Source of the DNA: Diphasiastrum complanatum
Lineage: Eukaryota; Streptophyta; Lycopodiopsida; Lycopodiales; Lycopodiaceae
Length of the DNA: 64,000 nucleotides
Direction: 5' to 3'
NCBI GenBank assembly: GCA_029204225.1
Contig: CM055102.1
Location: 22,714,160 to 22,778,159, forward strand
Of the stretch, positions 9,838 to 21,700 are shown one piece after another; the first letter of the stretch is position 1; each line of letters opens with the position of its first letter. The notes beneath the pieces are model-generated. The model saw only the letters and a list, made by a program, of their open reading frames with translations. It was not told the origin of the DNA and did not search any database. A program made the translations under genes and the position numbers.

Positions 9838-11240
9838 TTGTCTAAATTTAAAGATGTTATTCCTGAAGATTTGCCACATGGTTTACCACCTAGCAGAGAG
9901 GTAGATCATGTAATAAACCTAGTACCAGGTACAGCACCTGTTTCTAAACCTCCGTATCGGGTCAGCCGAACAGAGGATGAAGAAATAACTAGGCAGTTAA
10001 CAGATTATCTTGGGAAAGGCCAAATTCAGACCAGTAGTTCACCATGGGCCTCACCAGTCCTATTGGTGAAAAAGAAAGAGAGGTCAATGCATCTTTGCGT
10101 AGATTACAGAGCCCTCAATAAAGTCACAATTAAGAATAAATACCCTATGCCTCGGGCAAACGAGTTGTTTGACCAACTCGACGGGGCTAAGTTTTTCAGC
10201 AAAATAGACCTCAGATCGGGATATCATCAAGTCCGTATAAAATCGGAAGATGTCTCGAAAACAGCTTTTAGGACTCGTCACGGTCATTATGAGTTTAAGG
10301 TGATGCCATTTGGGCTCACAAATGCTCCAGCTACCTTTATGACCTTGATGAACAGTGTCCTCAGACCATACTTGGGTAAGTTTGTAGTCGTATTTTTAGA
10401 TGACATCCTCGTTTACAGCAAAACCAGGAAGGAGCATCTAAAACACCTCAGAAAGGTGTTTCGATTGCTCAAAAAGCATAAGCTCTATGCTAAACAATCC
10501 AAGTGTGAATTCTTCGTTGAAGAAGTAGCATATTTGGGTCACATTATCTCTTCAGATGGGATTAAGATGGACCCAAATAAGGTTAAAGCCATACTCAGTT
10601 GGCTGAGACCTCAGAATATTTTGGAACTTCAGATCTTTCTTGGTTTGGCGGGATATTACAGACGATTTGTCAAGGAATATGCTCAGATAGCAGTTCCTAT
10701 GACAAATCTCCTTAAGGGGAAGGGAAAGGAGTTCATTTGGGAGTCCGCACAGCAGGAGAGCTTTGATGCTCTCAAAATAGCCTTAGCTACAGCACCAGTT
10801 TTAAAAGTCGTCGACCCCAATCAACCATTTGTGGTCGAAACAGATGCTAGCGACTTTGCAGTAGGTGCTGTGCTAACTCAGGGTGGACGACCAATGGCGT
10901 TCGAGAGTAAAAAACTCAAGCCAGCTCAGACTAGGTACAGTGCCTATGAAAAGGAACTCTTTTCTATAGTCCATGCCCTTAAGACTTGGAGGCATTATTT
11001 GTATGGTGCCAACTTTGAGATCCTGACAGACCATGAGAATCTCAGATACCTTTGCAATCAACCTGAGCTTAGAGGTTGGAAAGCTCGTTGGGCAGAGTTA
11101 ATGCAAGAGTTTGACATGTCTATCAGATATAGACGTGGAAAATTCAATACAGTAGTAGATTCCCTTAGCAGAATGCCTATGATAAACGAGCTGAGTTTTA
11201 CTCAGATTCGTAATGAGTTACTCGAGTCCTATCCGCCATC
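9838..11240 (+). CDS. pol: Gypsy reverse transcriptase and RNase H
   Basis: The frame is in phase with the protease frame before it. RT blocks run in order: [74 protein letters not shown] (catalytic FLDD) and [11 protein letters not shown]. The connection is [11 protein letters not shown]. RNase H follows with [35 protein letters not shown] and [10 protein letters not shown], and its last catalytic Asp in [11 protein letters not shown]. These copy element RNA into DNA and degrade the template. The open frame physically runs to 11466, but from about 11240 it translates LINE DNA out of phase, so the final 75 codons are not gypsy protein. Integrase is missing. Confidence 0.92.
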
Positions 11241-12380
11241 TTCCAGCTTATCCTATATATCCAGCGTGTCATGTTGTTATCCACAGACGAGCAGAGATAC
11301 ATACAGATGGCACTCGCTTCATCACGACACCTTTATGACCAGGGACATCGACTATCATGGTTCTCTCAGGCCTCCCAGCTATTGGACACACTTGGCATAT
11401 CTATCACAGACCTTCCATCAGGCACCCATGAGTACATCAGACTCTTTCTTTATAGAGTACATCTGAGACGGACATGGCAGGGGCAGCTCGAGATCAAACC
11501 CGACTATTACAGGACACTTTTTGGAGCTAGACACAGCAGGACTTCCAGTTTTGCCACACTACCTCACCTCAGGACTGTCTCACGGGCTTCGGTTTTTGTT
11601 GGGCCAGTTTCAAGTATCTTCACATCAGTTGGCTATTGAGACTGGACGCTTCCAGTGCCATCCGCGAGAGGAGCGGATTTGCCAGTTGTGCTCATTAGCT
11701 ATGGTCGAGTCAGAGGAGCACTTCCTTTTCACATGTCCAGTTTACTATGAGATCAGAGGGCGATATGATTGCCTTTTTCGTCAAACACATGTTACACTGC
11801 GGTCCCTTATCTCATACAAGGACCCCTGTTGTGTGGCACTTATGCTACGTGAGATGTCCCTCTTACGACAGGACCTATGTCAGGCAGTTCAGCATACTTA
11901 CCCAGTCACCCAGTCCCAGATTACATCCTTCTTCTCACGCAGGAGATCACGTTCTGATGCGGACATGACTGACAGCGATTGCGACGACATTCCCAGACCC
12001 AGGCCGCAGAGACGACGTACCACCCAGCCCCAGGCGACCATGAGAGTTACACGTCCCACCAAGCCTCCTAGACAGAGACGCACTACATATGCTCATACTC
12101 ATCGACGACGCCAGCATGTTCCAGCGCTTACTGATGTTACAGCTCGCATTATATCCTTCTACAGCATCAGCATAGCCCTGACTTCTTGACATGAATACAT
12201 ATGATTTTCATGCACAGGCTTTTTCATTTATGTATTTACCTTAGCTTGTACCAGATGTTTTTTCTTTATTACAGCATTGGAGATGCTTTAGACGCTCTCC
12301 TAGTTACCACATACTTGACATGTACTACTTTTGTCTTATATGCCTTTTGGCATGGAAAAGGCATTAATAAAGCTTTCTTC
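11241..12380 (+). mobile_element. LINE fragment A: 3' end with RT C-terminus and zinc finger
   Basis: Two overlapping frames (11271-11639 and 11521-12189) give the C-terminal region of a non-LTR retrotransposon: [21 protein letters not shown], then FQCHPREERICQLCSL and ESEEHFLFTCPVYYEIRGRY, a C-x2-C..H..C finger typical of LINE ORF2 tails. A basic Arg/Pro/Thr-rich tail follows. An AATAAA lies at 12366-12371, and the fragment ends at a CT-rich tract. Upstream RT blocks are absent, because the gypsy RNase H frame is joined at about 11240. Confidence 0.75.
11271..12189 (+). pseudogene. LINE ORF2 C-terminal region with CCHC-type finger
   Basis: The coding is split in two frames with a shift between about 11520 and 11640. 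The C-terminal finger (Cys residues in ICQLC, His in ESEEHF, Cys in FTCP) follows the RT thumb in several LINE clades and helps bind RNA. After it comes a roughly 100-residue low-complexity tail with many Arg and Thr, ending at a stop at 12187-12189. Not translatable as one protein now. Confidence 0.7.
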
Positions 12381-12382
12381 TT

Positions 12383-12660
12383 CTCTCTCTCTCTCTCTCT
12401 CCCGCTGCCATTTGTCCAGCCAACCCTGCCATCTGTCCGCTGCCAGCCTGCCACTTGTCCGCTGCCATCTGTCCGTTGCCCCTGCCACGTGCTGCCCTGC
12501 CCGCTGTACCTGCTTGTTGTCTGAGTCCTGACCCATGGCACCCCCTAAACGCACCCGTTCCCCACCGGCCACACAAGCAGTTGCCAGCGTGGCAGAACCT
12601 CCTGCCACGCAGGCAGCGCCTGCCTGCGTGGCAGATACTGTTGATACGTAGGCAGTACTG
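12383..12660. repeat. CT microsatellite followed by TGCC/GGCA-rich degenerate repeats
   Basis: A (CT)n run at 12383-12401 is followed by many short copies of CTGCCA, TGTCCGCTGCCA and CGTGGCAG up to about 12660. It separates LINE fragment A's 3' end from fragment B's endonuclease. It may be the 5' untranslated or ORF1 remnant of fragment B. Confidence 0.6.
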
Positions 12661-13945
12661 GCCTGCGTGCCAGCCTCCGTCTCTGTCCCAGCAGTTCCTT
12701 CTTTTCCTGGATACAGATGGGACTCAGTATTCCGACGAGAGACTAGATCTGCCAGTGGCCGGGGTTCAGGAGGGGTCGCATGTTTATACAGAGAGTCTCT
12801 CCACTCGAGTCTGGACTTCATCCAACATGACGATCAGGCCCGCTATATATGGACTCACATTGTGGGTCAGGATATTGGTTTGGACAAAGATCTTTTTATG
12901 GCAGCATGTTACTTTCCACCAGAGTCTTCGTCTTTTGCGGAGGGTATTGGATCTCCGTATCAGGACCTCTCACCAGATATTATCAGATTCTCAGAGCGGG
13001 GGCATATTCTCCTCACTGGGGATTTTAATGCCCGAACATCTTCGCGACAGACAGAGTTTTTTGACACCACAGATCAGCTTCGTGTTCGTGCCCTTGACGG
13101 TGATATGCTGGGAGTTACCAGGACTTCCGCGGACAGTTTGGGACCTACTACTCCATATGGTGAGTACTTACTGCAGTTTGGAGAGGCACATGAGCTAGCC
13201 ATTTATAATGGCTTACCCTGCTGGCCACATCAGACAGTTATACATGCCATCCCCACAGTGGAGGACACAGTGTCGTTGACTATCTCATGGGGTCACCATC
13301 CTCTGTACCCATCATCTATGATTTTCGTGTCTCCCCCACCACCCTTTCTGATCATTCCTTCCTCTCCTTCGATATTGGTCACTTTCCCCCCACTCACCCA
13401 CCTCCATTACCCACGCTTGCCCGATCACCCCGATACACATTTGACCCCACTTACATGCCACTATACCAGCATTCCTTGGCTTCGTTTTTACATTCTTTCC
13501 CTCATGATAGTCCAGTCGACATCTAGGCTGCTTTTCTCACCACCTCTCTCCACACTGCCACTTCACTAACCTTCCCTACCAAACCCCATCCCAGTAACAC
13601 TCGACGCAAACCTCGCCCATTGCACCCTCCATGGTACGATACTGAGTGTCGTTCTCTTCATTAGTCAGTAACCTATTCACGTAGCCATGCTCCACGTTTA
13701 CTTCGATCGTCCCGCCGCTCTTACCGTCGTGTTCTCCGTTGTAAAAAGCGTGCCTATGATAATTCTGAAGGGAAACGTTTGGTTGACCTTCTTTTCAGTT
13801 CTTCTACGGGCGCTTTTTGGCGTGAGTTCATTTCCCGCTCTCCACCACCTCTCTTGGAAGACCTCCGCATTTGGACTGCTTATGCCACTAGCTTGTATAC
13901 CATTCCCACCGACTCACCTATCTCCATATTTCCACTTGCATGAAT
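12661..13945 (+). pseudogene. LINE fragment B: APE-type endonuclease and linker
   Basis: The frame from 12667 reads GGVACLYRESLHSSLDFI, DLFMAACYFPPESSSF, then GHILLTGDFNARTS, the conserved GDFNAR of APE-like LINE endonucleases. A frameshift near 13260 moves the signal to the next frame, which continues VDYLMGSPSSVP and VSPTTLSDHSFLSFDI (the SDHS motif), then a linker with WYDTECRSL and basic residues to LEDLRIWTAYA. Similarity stops at about 13945, before RT. The endonuclease would nick target DNA to prime reverse transcription. Fragment B lies head-to-tail after fragment A. Confidence 0.75.
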
Positions 13946-15775
13946 GTGGGTGTGCTTGCATGTTATTGTGTCACGCAATCTAGATATGAGTCAGAGTTGT
14001 ATGTGTTTATGCATTTGCTACGTCATAAACAAAGTAGTCATTTGGTACGCTCGGTTATGTGTTTATGCATTTGCTACATCAGAAACAAAGTAATCATTTG
14101 GTACGCTCAGTGACTTGTCATTATGTCTACTAGCTATCTATCTGGTGAGGGTATAGTGTTATGGTGGCAATAAGATTTCCTCAGGTTGAGCCTTTGTTGC
14201 TCATTTATGTCAGCTTTATAGGTTTGTACTTGTAAGTGCCTGATAGGATGTCAGCCTAGCTAGATAGAGGATGTAAGTCTCATGGTGGCAGTGGGATTTC
14301 CTCAGTTTGAGCCATGACGCTCATGTGGTCCACTTGTGTTCAAGTCGGATTGGGGACAAGTCAGTTGGTTGAGAGTGTGGTAGACTCTTTGCGTGAACAT
14401 TGTGTGTGCATAATATTTTGTGGGTCAAACCTAGTGGTCTGTTGGTGTGCTTGAGTGTGAGTCAAGTACTAAGTAGCAGGACATGCATAACATCTTTTGA
14501 ATACTCCAGACATTGCTACAGATTATTGTTTTTCACTCCTATCACATTTGAGCTTAAGGGAGAGAATTAGAAATCAGACTCAATCTGATCTATATTGTAT
14601 AAGCTTCAAATGTGATATAGTAATTATTGTACAGTTAATCAGTTTACTGTTTTTAGTAGTGATCGAGACGTGACCCACAATCGACATATTGGGTGGGGCA
14701 CTTGTCCCATAGCCGGCTACTTGGCTTAGCAGAGTAGCCACACAAAGGTAGGAAATTAGATGTACTTGCTATACTCGAGGGTATGTCTCGAGTTTGTCAG
14801 TCGAATTTGGCCATATTGCACCCGCGACCTTAGTTTGGCAGGTGATAGGCCAATTTCAGGACACCTGTCTTTTCATGCAGTTTGTGAGTTCCTATATGTA
14901 TAGTGTTTCTTTGTAATCTATTAACTTTTGTTGTGCCATCTTTGAGAGCTTCAGAGGTGTAGCTATGGTGAATGTTTGATGTGATCTGTATACTGCACTA
15001 GATCCTATCAGGAAGTTAACTCAATACGTCGCCACCAATTTACAAACATGGTTCTATTTATACCTGGCTGGTATTAAAAATATTAATACCCGCCCAACAT
15101 TGGTCGAAACCCCAAAAAAAAAGCAACTTAAAACTTCCTGCATTGTTTAAATCCATGGTATTTTAGTTTCCTCTTACAACTATGGTGTTGCCTTGTGAAC
15201 TATGTCCATAAAAGAACCAGATTAATCATTAAAATTTAGACCATAGATTCTAAATATGTTGGCAACGTCATCATTCACTAGTTTATCCTAGAAGAGATAG
15301 ATGCTCGAGCATAGTCACAAAGAATTGCAATTCAAAGTTCTTGGAATTGATCCCAATAAGTTTTATTGAAAATTTTGCTAAAAGTATGAATCTGTTTGGA
15401 AATCTAGCTCATAAATGTCACTTGGTTGCTAAACTTTGGGCACAATGAATAGGATTGCTAAACATTTGCATCATTATATATTACAAGTGATCAAGAAATT
15501 AGTCACTATATCATCTTGCTTTTGCACATCGTATAGTATTGTTAGTAAAATTATAGTTTTTAACATGTTCTTAAATCTTGATTCCGAAAAGCTTAGAATA
15601 TAATATTTGAGACAAGGTATTTAAATGTGTTTTAGATGCTTTTTTATGGCTTTTTTTCTTTTCTAAGACACCTAAAAAAATTTACAAAACAAACCCGGAA
15701 AGGGGGAAAAAAAAGGACGTTTTGGAACGGAAATTCCAAAACGTGATTAGAACTTTATGCTTCGGAGCGCAACAC
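13946..15775. other. 1.8 kb without recognisable gene
   Basis: No coding frame stands out. It contains a diverged tandem duplication (14003-14112), paired CATGGTGGCA..GATTTCCTCAG blocks near 14160 and 14282, and a perfect 10 bp-arm hairpin CGTTTTGGAA/TTCCAAAACG at about 15718-15743. It may be LINE untranslated sequence or an unrelated insertion, and it falls within the putative long EPL1 intron. Confidence 0.4.
14003..14112. repeat. Tandem duplication, about 55 bp unit
   Basis: TGTGTTTATGCATTTGCTAC, then ATCATTTGGTACGCTC or GTCATTTGGTACGCTC, appear twice in the same order with few differences. Confidence 0.75.
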
Positions 15776-16678
15776 ATCTATGGTTTGGGGGTGTTTTAGA
15801 TCAAATGCGAGTTTATCCCAATTGGTGAGTAGCATTACTGAGTGAAGCAAGGTTGCTCCCTCTCCCCCACACTCTTTGGACTATATATCGATGAGCTTGA
15901 GCATGTTATTGATCATGAGGGTGGCATCGGTTGTAGACTTGGCGATATTCTTCTTTCCAGCTTATTATATGTGGATGATGCAGCACTACTTTCATCTATA
16001 GCGAAGGGTTTATAGCAATGTTTCACGGGCTCGTTTCGAAACACGTTTGAAACGCATATGAAAAGTCTGGTTCAGGTTCGAAACGGGAAAAAAAAATTTA
16101 GTTTTTTTTTTTTTGAAAATGTGTTTTTGAGGGTTTTTGGGGTTTACAGATGTCATAGAAAGTCTAGTAACAAGTAGATACATCCAATTTCATGAGAACG
16201 CTCTAGAGAATACAATTTCAAGAGGAGAAGTTGTGTATGGTGACTATGGTCACTTTCCTCAGTCAATTATTGATACTACGTGGTTTCGGAAAAATATTTG
16301 GTTTTGTTTTTTTTTTATAGACGTTTCGAAACGGGGTCAATTCGTACGGCCCGTTTCGAACGCTTTTCAGTGTTCGAAACGCATTTCAAGGAAACAACTT
16401 TATAGAGACATCTAGATAGGCTACACTCATTTAGCAATAGATGGGGCATGAGTATACATACCAGCAAGACTCAAACCATGATTCTAGGGCCTATACGCAG
16501 CAACAGAGTTTTACTTTGGCTGGCCAGCCTTTGGAGATTGTATCTTCTTGCACATGCTTGGGCACACTTTTCACAGGTCCTATATTTAGTATGAGACAGC
16601 AAGATGCGGCAGCTAGGGTGAGGAAGGGTCATGCATCCTTGGTTAGTTTTGAGCGTTTCTCTCATAGGGTCACTATCT
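15776..16678 (+). mobile_element. LINE fragment C: RT palm, split by a MITE
   Basis: At 15826-16016 the translation gives VKQGCSLSPTLFGLYIDELE and LLYVDDAALLSSIAKGL, the LINE RT QGxxLSPxLF block and catalytic YVDD. It resumes at 16402 with RHLDRLHSFSNRWGMSIHTS and KTQTMILGP, then PLEIVSSCTCLGTLF, the RT thumb region. The 385 bp between is a separate insertion. Several stops and shifts show decay. At about 16678 the sequence switches to the endonuclease end of fragment D. Confidence 0.75.
16017..16401. mobile_element. MITE-like insertion with TTTCGAAAC inverted motifs (hAT-like)
   Basis: It interrupts the LINE RT frame cleanly between GL*Q and L*RHLDR. TTTATAG occurs on both sides (about 16009-16015 and 16395-16401), consistent with a 7-8 bp target duplication as made by hAT transposases. 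Ends carry inverted GTTTC/GAAAC words, and the interior repeats CGTTTCGAAAC-like palindromes near both ends. No transposase frame. Superfamily assignment is inference. Confidence 0.6.
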
Positions 16679-16679
16679 C

Positions 16680-18260
16680 TTCTTCCACTGATTTCAGACT
16701 TCAAAGTCTCTCCCACCACCCTCTTTGACCACTCATCTGTCTAATTTCACCTGGGCGCAGTTGCTCACCACTCACCACCACCCCATTCCCCCATCACCCA
16801 TGCACCCAAATACATGTTTAGCCCTCCATATGTCTTTAAATCATGAGTCATCTCCTTTCACTACTTCAGCACCTCCCACATGACAGTCCAATAGACATAA
16901 ACCCATAATCCACCACTCTCATTCCCCACAGCAACCTTGATATGACGCCAACTATCACCACCTCCATCGAGTAATTTATGCATATACCTCCACTCCGCAT
17001 CTCGTAAGTGAGGCCGGACGTCTATACCACATGCACTCCACTGAAAGAAGAGAGCCTATGAGGAGAGCGAAGGTAGGAGATTCATAAACCTCCTACTTAG
17101 CTCTTCTTCAAGTGCCTTCTAGTGTGAGTTTCGTCCCCAAGCCCCAACCCCCTCTTTTAACAGATTTAAAGATAGGAAGAGCATATGCCACCACCCTTTA
17201 CACCATACATACAAACTCCCTCGTTACTACACCTTGACCATCTGAGATTTCCTTCTTCACTCCTAAGATGGTACAGGCAACAATTGAGAAATTGAAGACT
17301 AATCAAGCAAGTGATATTGAGGACCCAGAAGCTGAACTCTTGATCCATGTCGTTGACATCCTATGACCTGAGCTATCTGCCCTCCTTCACCAAGTTGTCC
17401 CCTCCTCTTCGTGCACTAACACCATCCACTCCATATATGAGTGGTGACGACATGAGATTGGATAATTACTGCACCATTATGATTGACATTATAGCTAAGC
17501 TCTATGGGACAATCCTACAAACAGAAGTGAGCAACGAGGCCGAGTCCTGACGATTACAACTAGGGGTAGGCAGGATGTAGGGCCCACTGCTCCACATTAC
17601 ATCATATTCTCACTCTTCAAGCTACCATTGAGAAGGCCAAGTCTAGACGAGAGAGAATTTACTGCTATACTGTCGACTTCAAGAAAGCCTTCGACTCAAT
17701 TCCACATCATTTGCTCATCCAAAGATTTCAAAATCTTGGCTTCTCCATTGATACAGTGTTAGCAGTCGTGGCATTATATGAGCGAGTTATGGGCTTTTTC
17801 AAGTCTGGTGAGCCGATTTCTCAACAGGTGAGTAACACTATTGGTCTGAAACAAGGTTGTTTTCTCTCACCTATGCTCTTTGGACTATATATTAATGAGT
17901 TGCAGACAACTATTGGTCAGGCTGGTGGACAGGCTTGCAAGCTGTGATATTCTAATCTCTATTCTACCCTACGCTACTGCTGTGATTCTCGATTTCCCGC
18001 TTAGAGAAGGGTTACAAAGGCACTTGGATAGTCTACACTCTTTTTGTGCCAGATGGGGCTTGGAGGTCAACACTACCAAGATCAAGATCACTCTCTTCAA
18101 CACGCGGTGCGCCTATATGCATAGACAAGAGTCACATTAGACAATCAACCATTCGAGGTAGTATCATCTTATCCATACCCAGGGGTGCTTTTCACAGGTT
18201 GGATTTCAGCATGAGACTTGCAGATTGTTTAGACTTGGGAAGTGGGGAAGGGTCACACCT
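16680..18260 (+). pseudogene. LINE fragment D: endonuclease end, linker and RT
   Basis: It begins with a degenerate equivalent of the SDHS endonuclease motif near 16690-16740. It passes through the linker (MHSTERR..YEESEGRR near 17030-17070) and reaches RT blocks FKKAFDSIPHHLLIQRFQNLG (about 17690), GLKQGCFLSPMLFGLYINEL (about 17850), a degenerate ILPYATAV in place of Y-x-DD (about 17957), and HLDSLHSFCARWGLEVNTTK (about 18020). Loss of both Asp residues in the YADD position makes this copy inactive. It is the same family as fragments A to C and in the same orientation. Confidence 0.75.
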
Positions 18261-18666
18261 CCCGATTCAACCTAGAAAGTTTTTTTTTTCAGAGGACATG
18301 TTCAAGACGCCCTGAGTATGTGCCAACTTTTTGATGCCCTACCCTCAGCATAAGGTCTAGAGTTTAATTTTATTTAGCCACACAAACATATAAGATTCAA
18401 AAGAAGTTACTCTATCAAGTTTACCAAGTCACCGATTTTATAAAAACCTGATCAACACAGATTATCTAATAAGTCACTCAATGCAAGCTAGCTAAGGTCA
18501 TGCTCTCTTGCCATCAAATTCCCACGATAATTTATACAGAGCAAAAGACAGTTTTAAGACTCTACCACTTAGAACTCTGACTTTTGAGACAATAAATCTC
18601 TCATTATCCTCATGACTCCATTCAAAATACTTTAAAGCAGGGATATCATGTCAAGTTCATGCTCAC

Positions 18667-18732
18667 CTTGGCCTTCCAATATTCAAAAACTGCTGTCAAA
18701 ATAGCAGGTCGTATTGGCTGAGACCTCAATGC
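18667..18732 (-). CDS. EPL1: EPL1 coding exon 5
   Basis: 66 bases between acceptor GGTGCAG and donor GTGAGC. It encodes ALRSQPIRPAILTAVFEYWK plus AK, equivalent to the helix ending in NYWKEK in other plants. The phase matches exon 4 exactly. Confidence 0.88.
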
Positions 18733-21700
18733 CTGCACCAAATCACAGTTAATGACGTCCTTTACACATTTGTTGCAAACACATATGGTATTAAAAGAGG
18801 TTCCTTTGTTTGAACATGCCATAACATGCTTTATAAAATTTTGACAGTAATTTAATTCTGAACAAAAGGCATCACAGTCAGGAAACGGAAAGCGTGCTTT
18901 CCATCTCCTTGTACCACTGACTAGGTTTGTACGACGTATCCCCATGTCATTAGTGATGTATACAGTCTACCAAGCATATGAATGTGGCTCAAGGCCTTAA
19001 ACAGCAAAATAAAGAAGCTGAGAGTCTGCAAAGAATGGATGGCAGGCTTTTGTGCTGTCAATGTGTGACAAGAAGGTACATGTTTGGCTGCTCCCATGAG
19101 CCACTTAAAGTGTGTCATTTGATCGTGTTTACCATTGATAAAATACCCATGAAGTGTCCATATATGCATATATGCATGTGTGTGTGTGAGACCCTCCTAC
19201 AAGAGCTTGAGAGTTTTAGACTAGTCAACCAATTAGCGCACCTCAATTGCAGATTCACATTGAAGAACAACTGGAACTGGAACACCTGATGTCAATGGCA
19301 TTCCTCCAGCTCGCTCTCGTGCCTTGTGATCTAGGATCTCAATCATGAAGAGCATCCATTCAAACCTGGCAGTACATTTTCTAACCTTGATCACATCCTC
19401 CTAAAACATTGGCTCTAAAAGAACAGCTCAATTACGTGCAAAATTTCAACTTTGGGCTGTTTTTGGGGGTGGAAAACTAAAAAAAATTAATTGATTAATT
19501 AATTAATGGTATGGTTCACCACGGTTCCCCCAAAAAAAATTTGTGAACTGTACGGTTCAGTGTACGGTTCTGAGAACCATGGTGAACCGTCCACGGTTCA
19601 CGGAATCTATGGATTATCCATAGAATTGTTAGTAACTCACAGGTCTTTACAAGAGCATCCTCGAGATGATTGGGGTACATGCCAAAACTCACAAGAATTT
19701 GAACAACCATTTATGTCATAAATTTTAGTACTAAATTTTCTGAATGTCCCATGCCCAACAATGCAACCGGCAAGATATTAGAAGAGAAAAGAGCCCATGT
19801 TCGTTACTCTGAGAAAGCCTTGACCTACAAAAACACAAGTACCTTTCTGGAGAAAGAAGTCTCCGCTCATCGTTGAGTTGTAACAACCAATCTTCATCCT
19901 CATCATCTAAATCGTACTCCACATACTCAGAACCTTCTGCCCTTGCTGTGAACACAATTGACCAACATAGTATCGATAATACAAATGATAAACACAAAGC
20001 ATCACAATATGAATACAAGAAATGAAGAGATAGATTCTTGTAATGTGCAACAAGAAAAAAGTTGAGACTCTTCCTTCTGTGTAAAACCAACATTCTATAT
20101 AACTAATACTTTCAGGCCAAATCCATCAATCGAGGGGCAAAAAAAACTTGGCTTATGCTTCAACTGTATATGGAGACATTTTTCACAAGGGATCAATATT
20201 TGGCAATCTGCTCAAATAGCATAGAAGAGAACCTCAAGTTTAACTATACACTGAAGATCAGGCTACATCACAGAAGTCTTAGATCTAAGATCTAGCTAAG
20301 GTACTTATTAATACCTTAAATATTAGATATATTAGATGTAAGTATGCTGGGGTTAGACAACTTTGATAACAAAAAACAAGTAAAATTTGATCCAAACTCC
20401 TATGAATTCCATTTAAATTCTTATGAAACCTTGGCTTTCCCTAAGTCTCCAACCTCTCTTTTAGCAGCTCAAAGCCAAAATTTTGGACTTAAGAATTTAA
20501 TGTTTTACACAATCACTTTCATATCTAGAATAGTATGCACAAACTGATCACTGCGACATATTAACCATAATTAATTACCTTAACACTGCTATGTGTTTCA
20601 TTTGAGACTTCAGATTTTACTCATTCTAAACATTTTTCCATGAAGCATGTTTAATTGCTACATTGGAGACAAGCATGAGAAATTTACTAGGCATGGCAAC
20701 ATCAAATACTTTATGGTCAGATTGGTATCGTGACATATTTGCATTGACGCATACGAAGTAGGAGCACAAGAAGGAGGTAACAAGCTGTTGTGAAAGAAGA
20801 GGAATTGCGAGTTTGTTACTGATTGTACATGAAATTCGAGTGTACTCCTACCTCATGGACCAGTGTGAGATAATCCAACACCATTGTGTGGTAAGATTGT
20901 TGCAATCTTGTTTGGTTGATCAACAAAGTCTGCTATTCGTATGCCATCACTGTTGACTGCCAATATTTGTATTGTTTGTATTCTTAAATGGTGTCAGAGC
21001 TTACGAGTATTGCATGTAAGAACATGCCAGCTTGAGTGTTCCCATCATGGTATCAGAGCATATGACTGTCTTCCTGTACAAAAATGCCGTTTCACATTTT
21101 CCTACACTGCTACCCTATTAAAGATAGACATCAAACCTCCAAATTATGTCTGTACTACTCATAAAAGGACCACATAATATGGTTCAACAAATGGAAAAAT
21201 TGTTTGGCCTTGAGAGACCTGTAACTAGCACGAGATCAATCTGATAATATTTACCTCCCATACCATGGGAGTCATGGGACTATCATAGGATCTTTATTAT
21301 CTTAGAAAGGGACATCCAGCCTGAGAATTGGACTCGACAACAAGATGCCCATCTTGTATCGGTATGAGGCTCAACACTACTAACCAGATTCTAGATTTCG
21401 AAGAGGCACAAGCTAAATAAATATTTACCAACAAAGATTCCAAGTGCAATCTCTAAGGAGATCCAAATAAGATTTACAACCTTAATATGGTATAATTCTT
21501 CCAAGTACTACAACGTATAGAGTTCAGTAACTCCCATGCAAAACTTTTAACCAAAAGTATTTCAACAAGTAAAATGCCATAAAAAAATATTATAAATTGG
21601 CAATAGGTCTTCAAAATTCATTCAATACATGTTCATATATCAGTTTAATCTTGTGTAACACTGCTACTTGTACCAGAAATTCGAAGCACCACCTACAAAG

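Larger units (their letters stand above)
6785..11240 (+). mobile_element. Ty3/gypsy retrotransposon, 3'-truncated by LINE material
   Basis: The order is 5' LTR (6785-7144), primer site, a 0.9 kb leader, gag, protease, RT and RNase H. The gag and RT frames are essentially intact, so this is among the younger elements here. After the RNase H domain the gypsy coding stops near 11240 and LINE-type sequence follows in a different frame. Integrase, polypurine tract and 3' LTR are absent from the window. I cannot tell whether a LINE inserted and a deletion followed, or whether the join was formed by recombination. Confidence 0.85.

Noticed and set aside
12269-12821. Minus-strand Gly/Trp/Gln-rich and Arg/Glu-rich frames
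   Set aside because: They are antisense to LINE repeats and the CT tract, with no motif.
18300-18660. EPL1 exon 6
   Set aside because: I read the minus strand in all phases for the expected Trp/Pro-rich block and found none.
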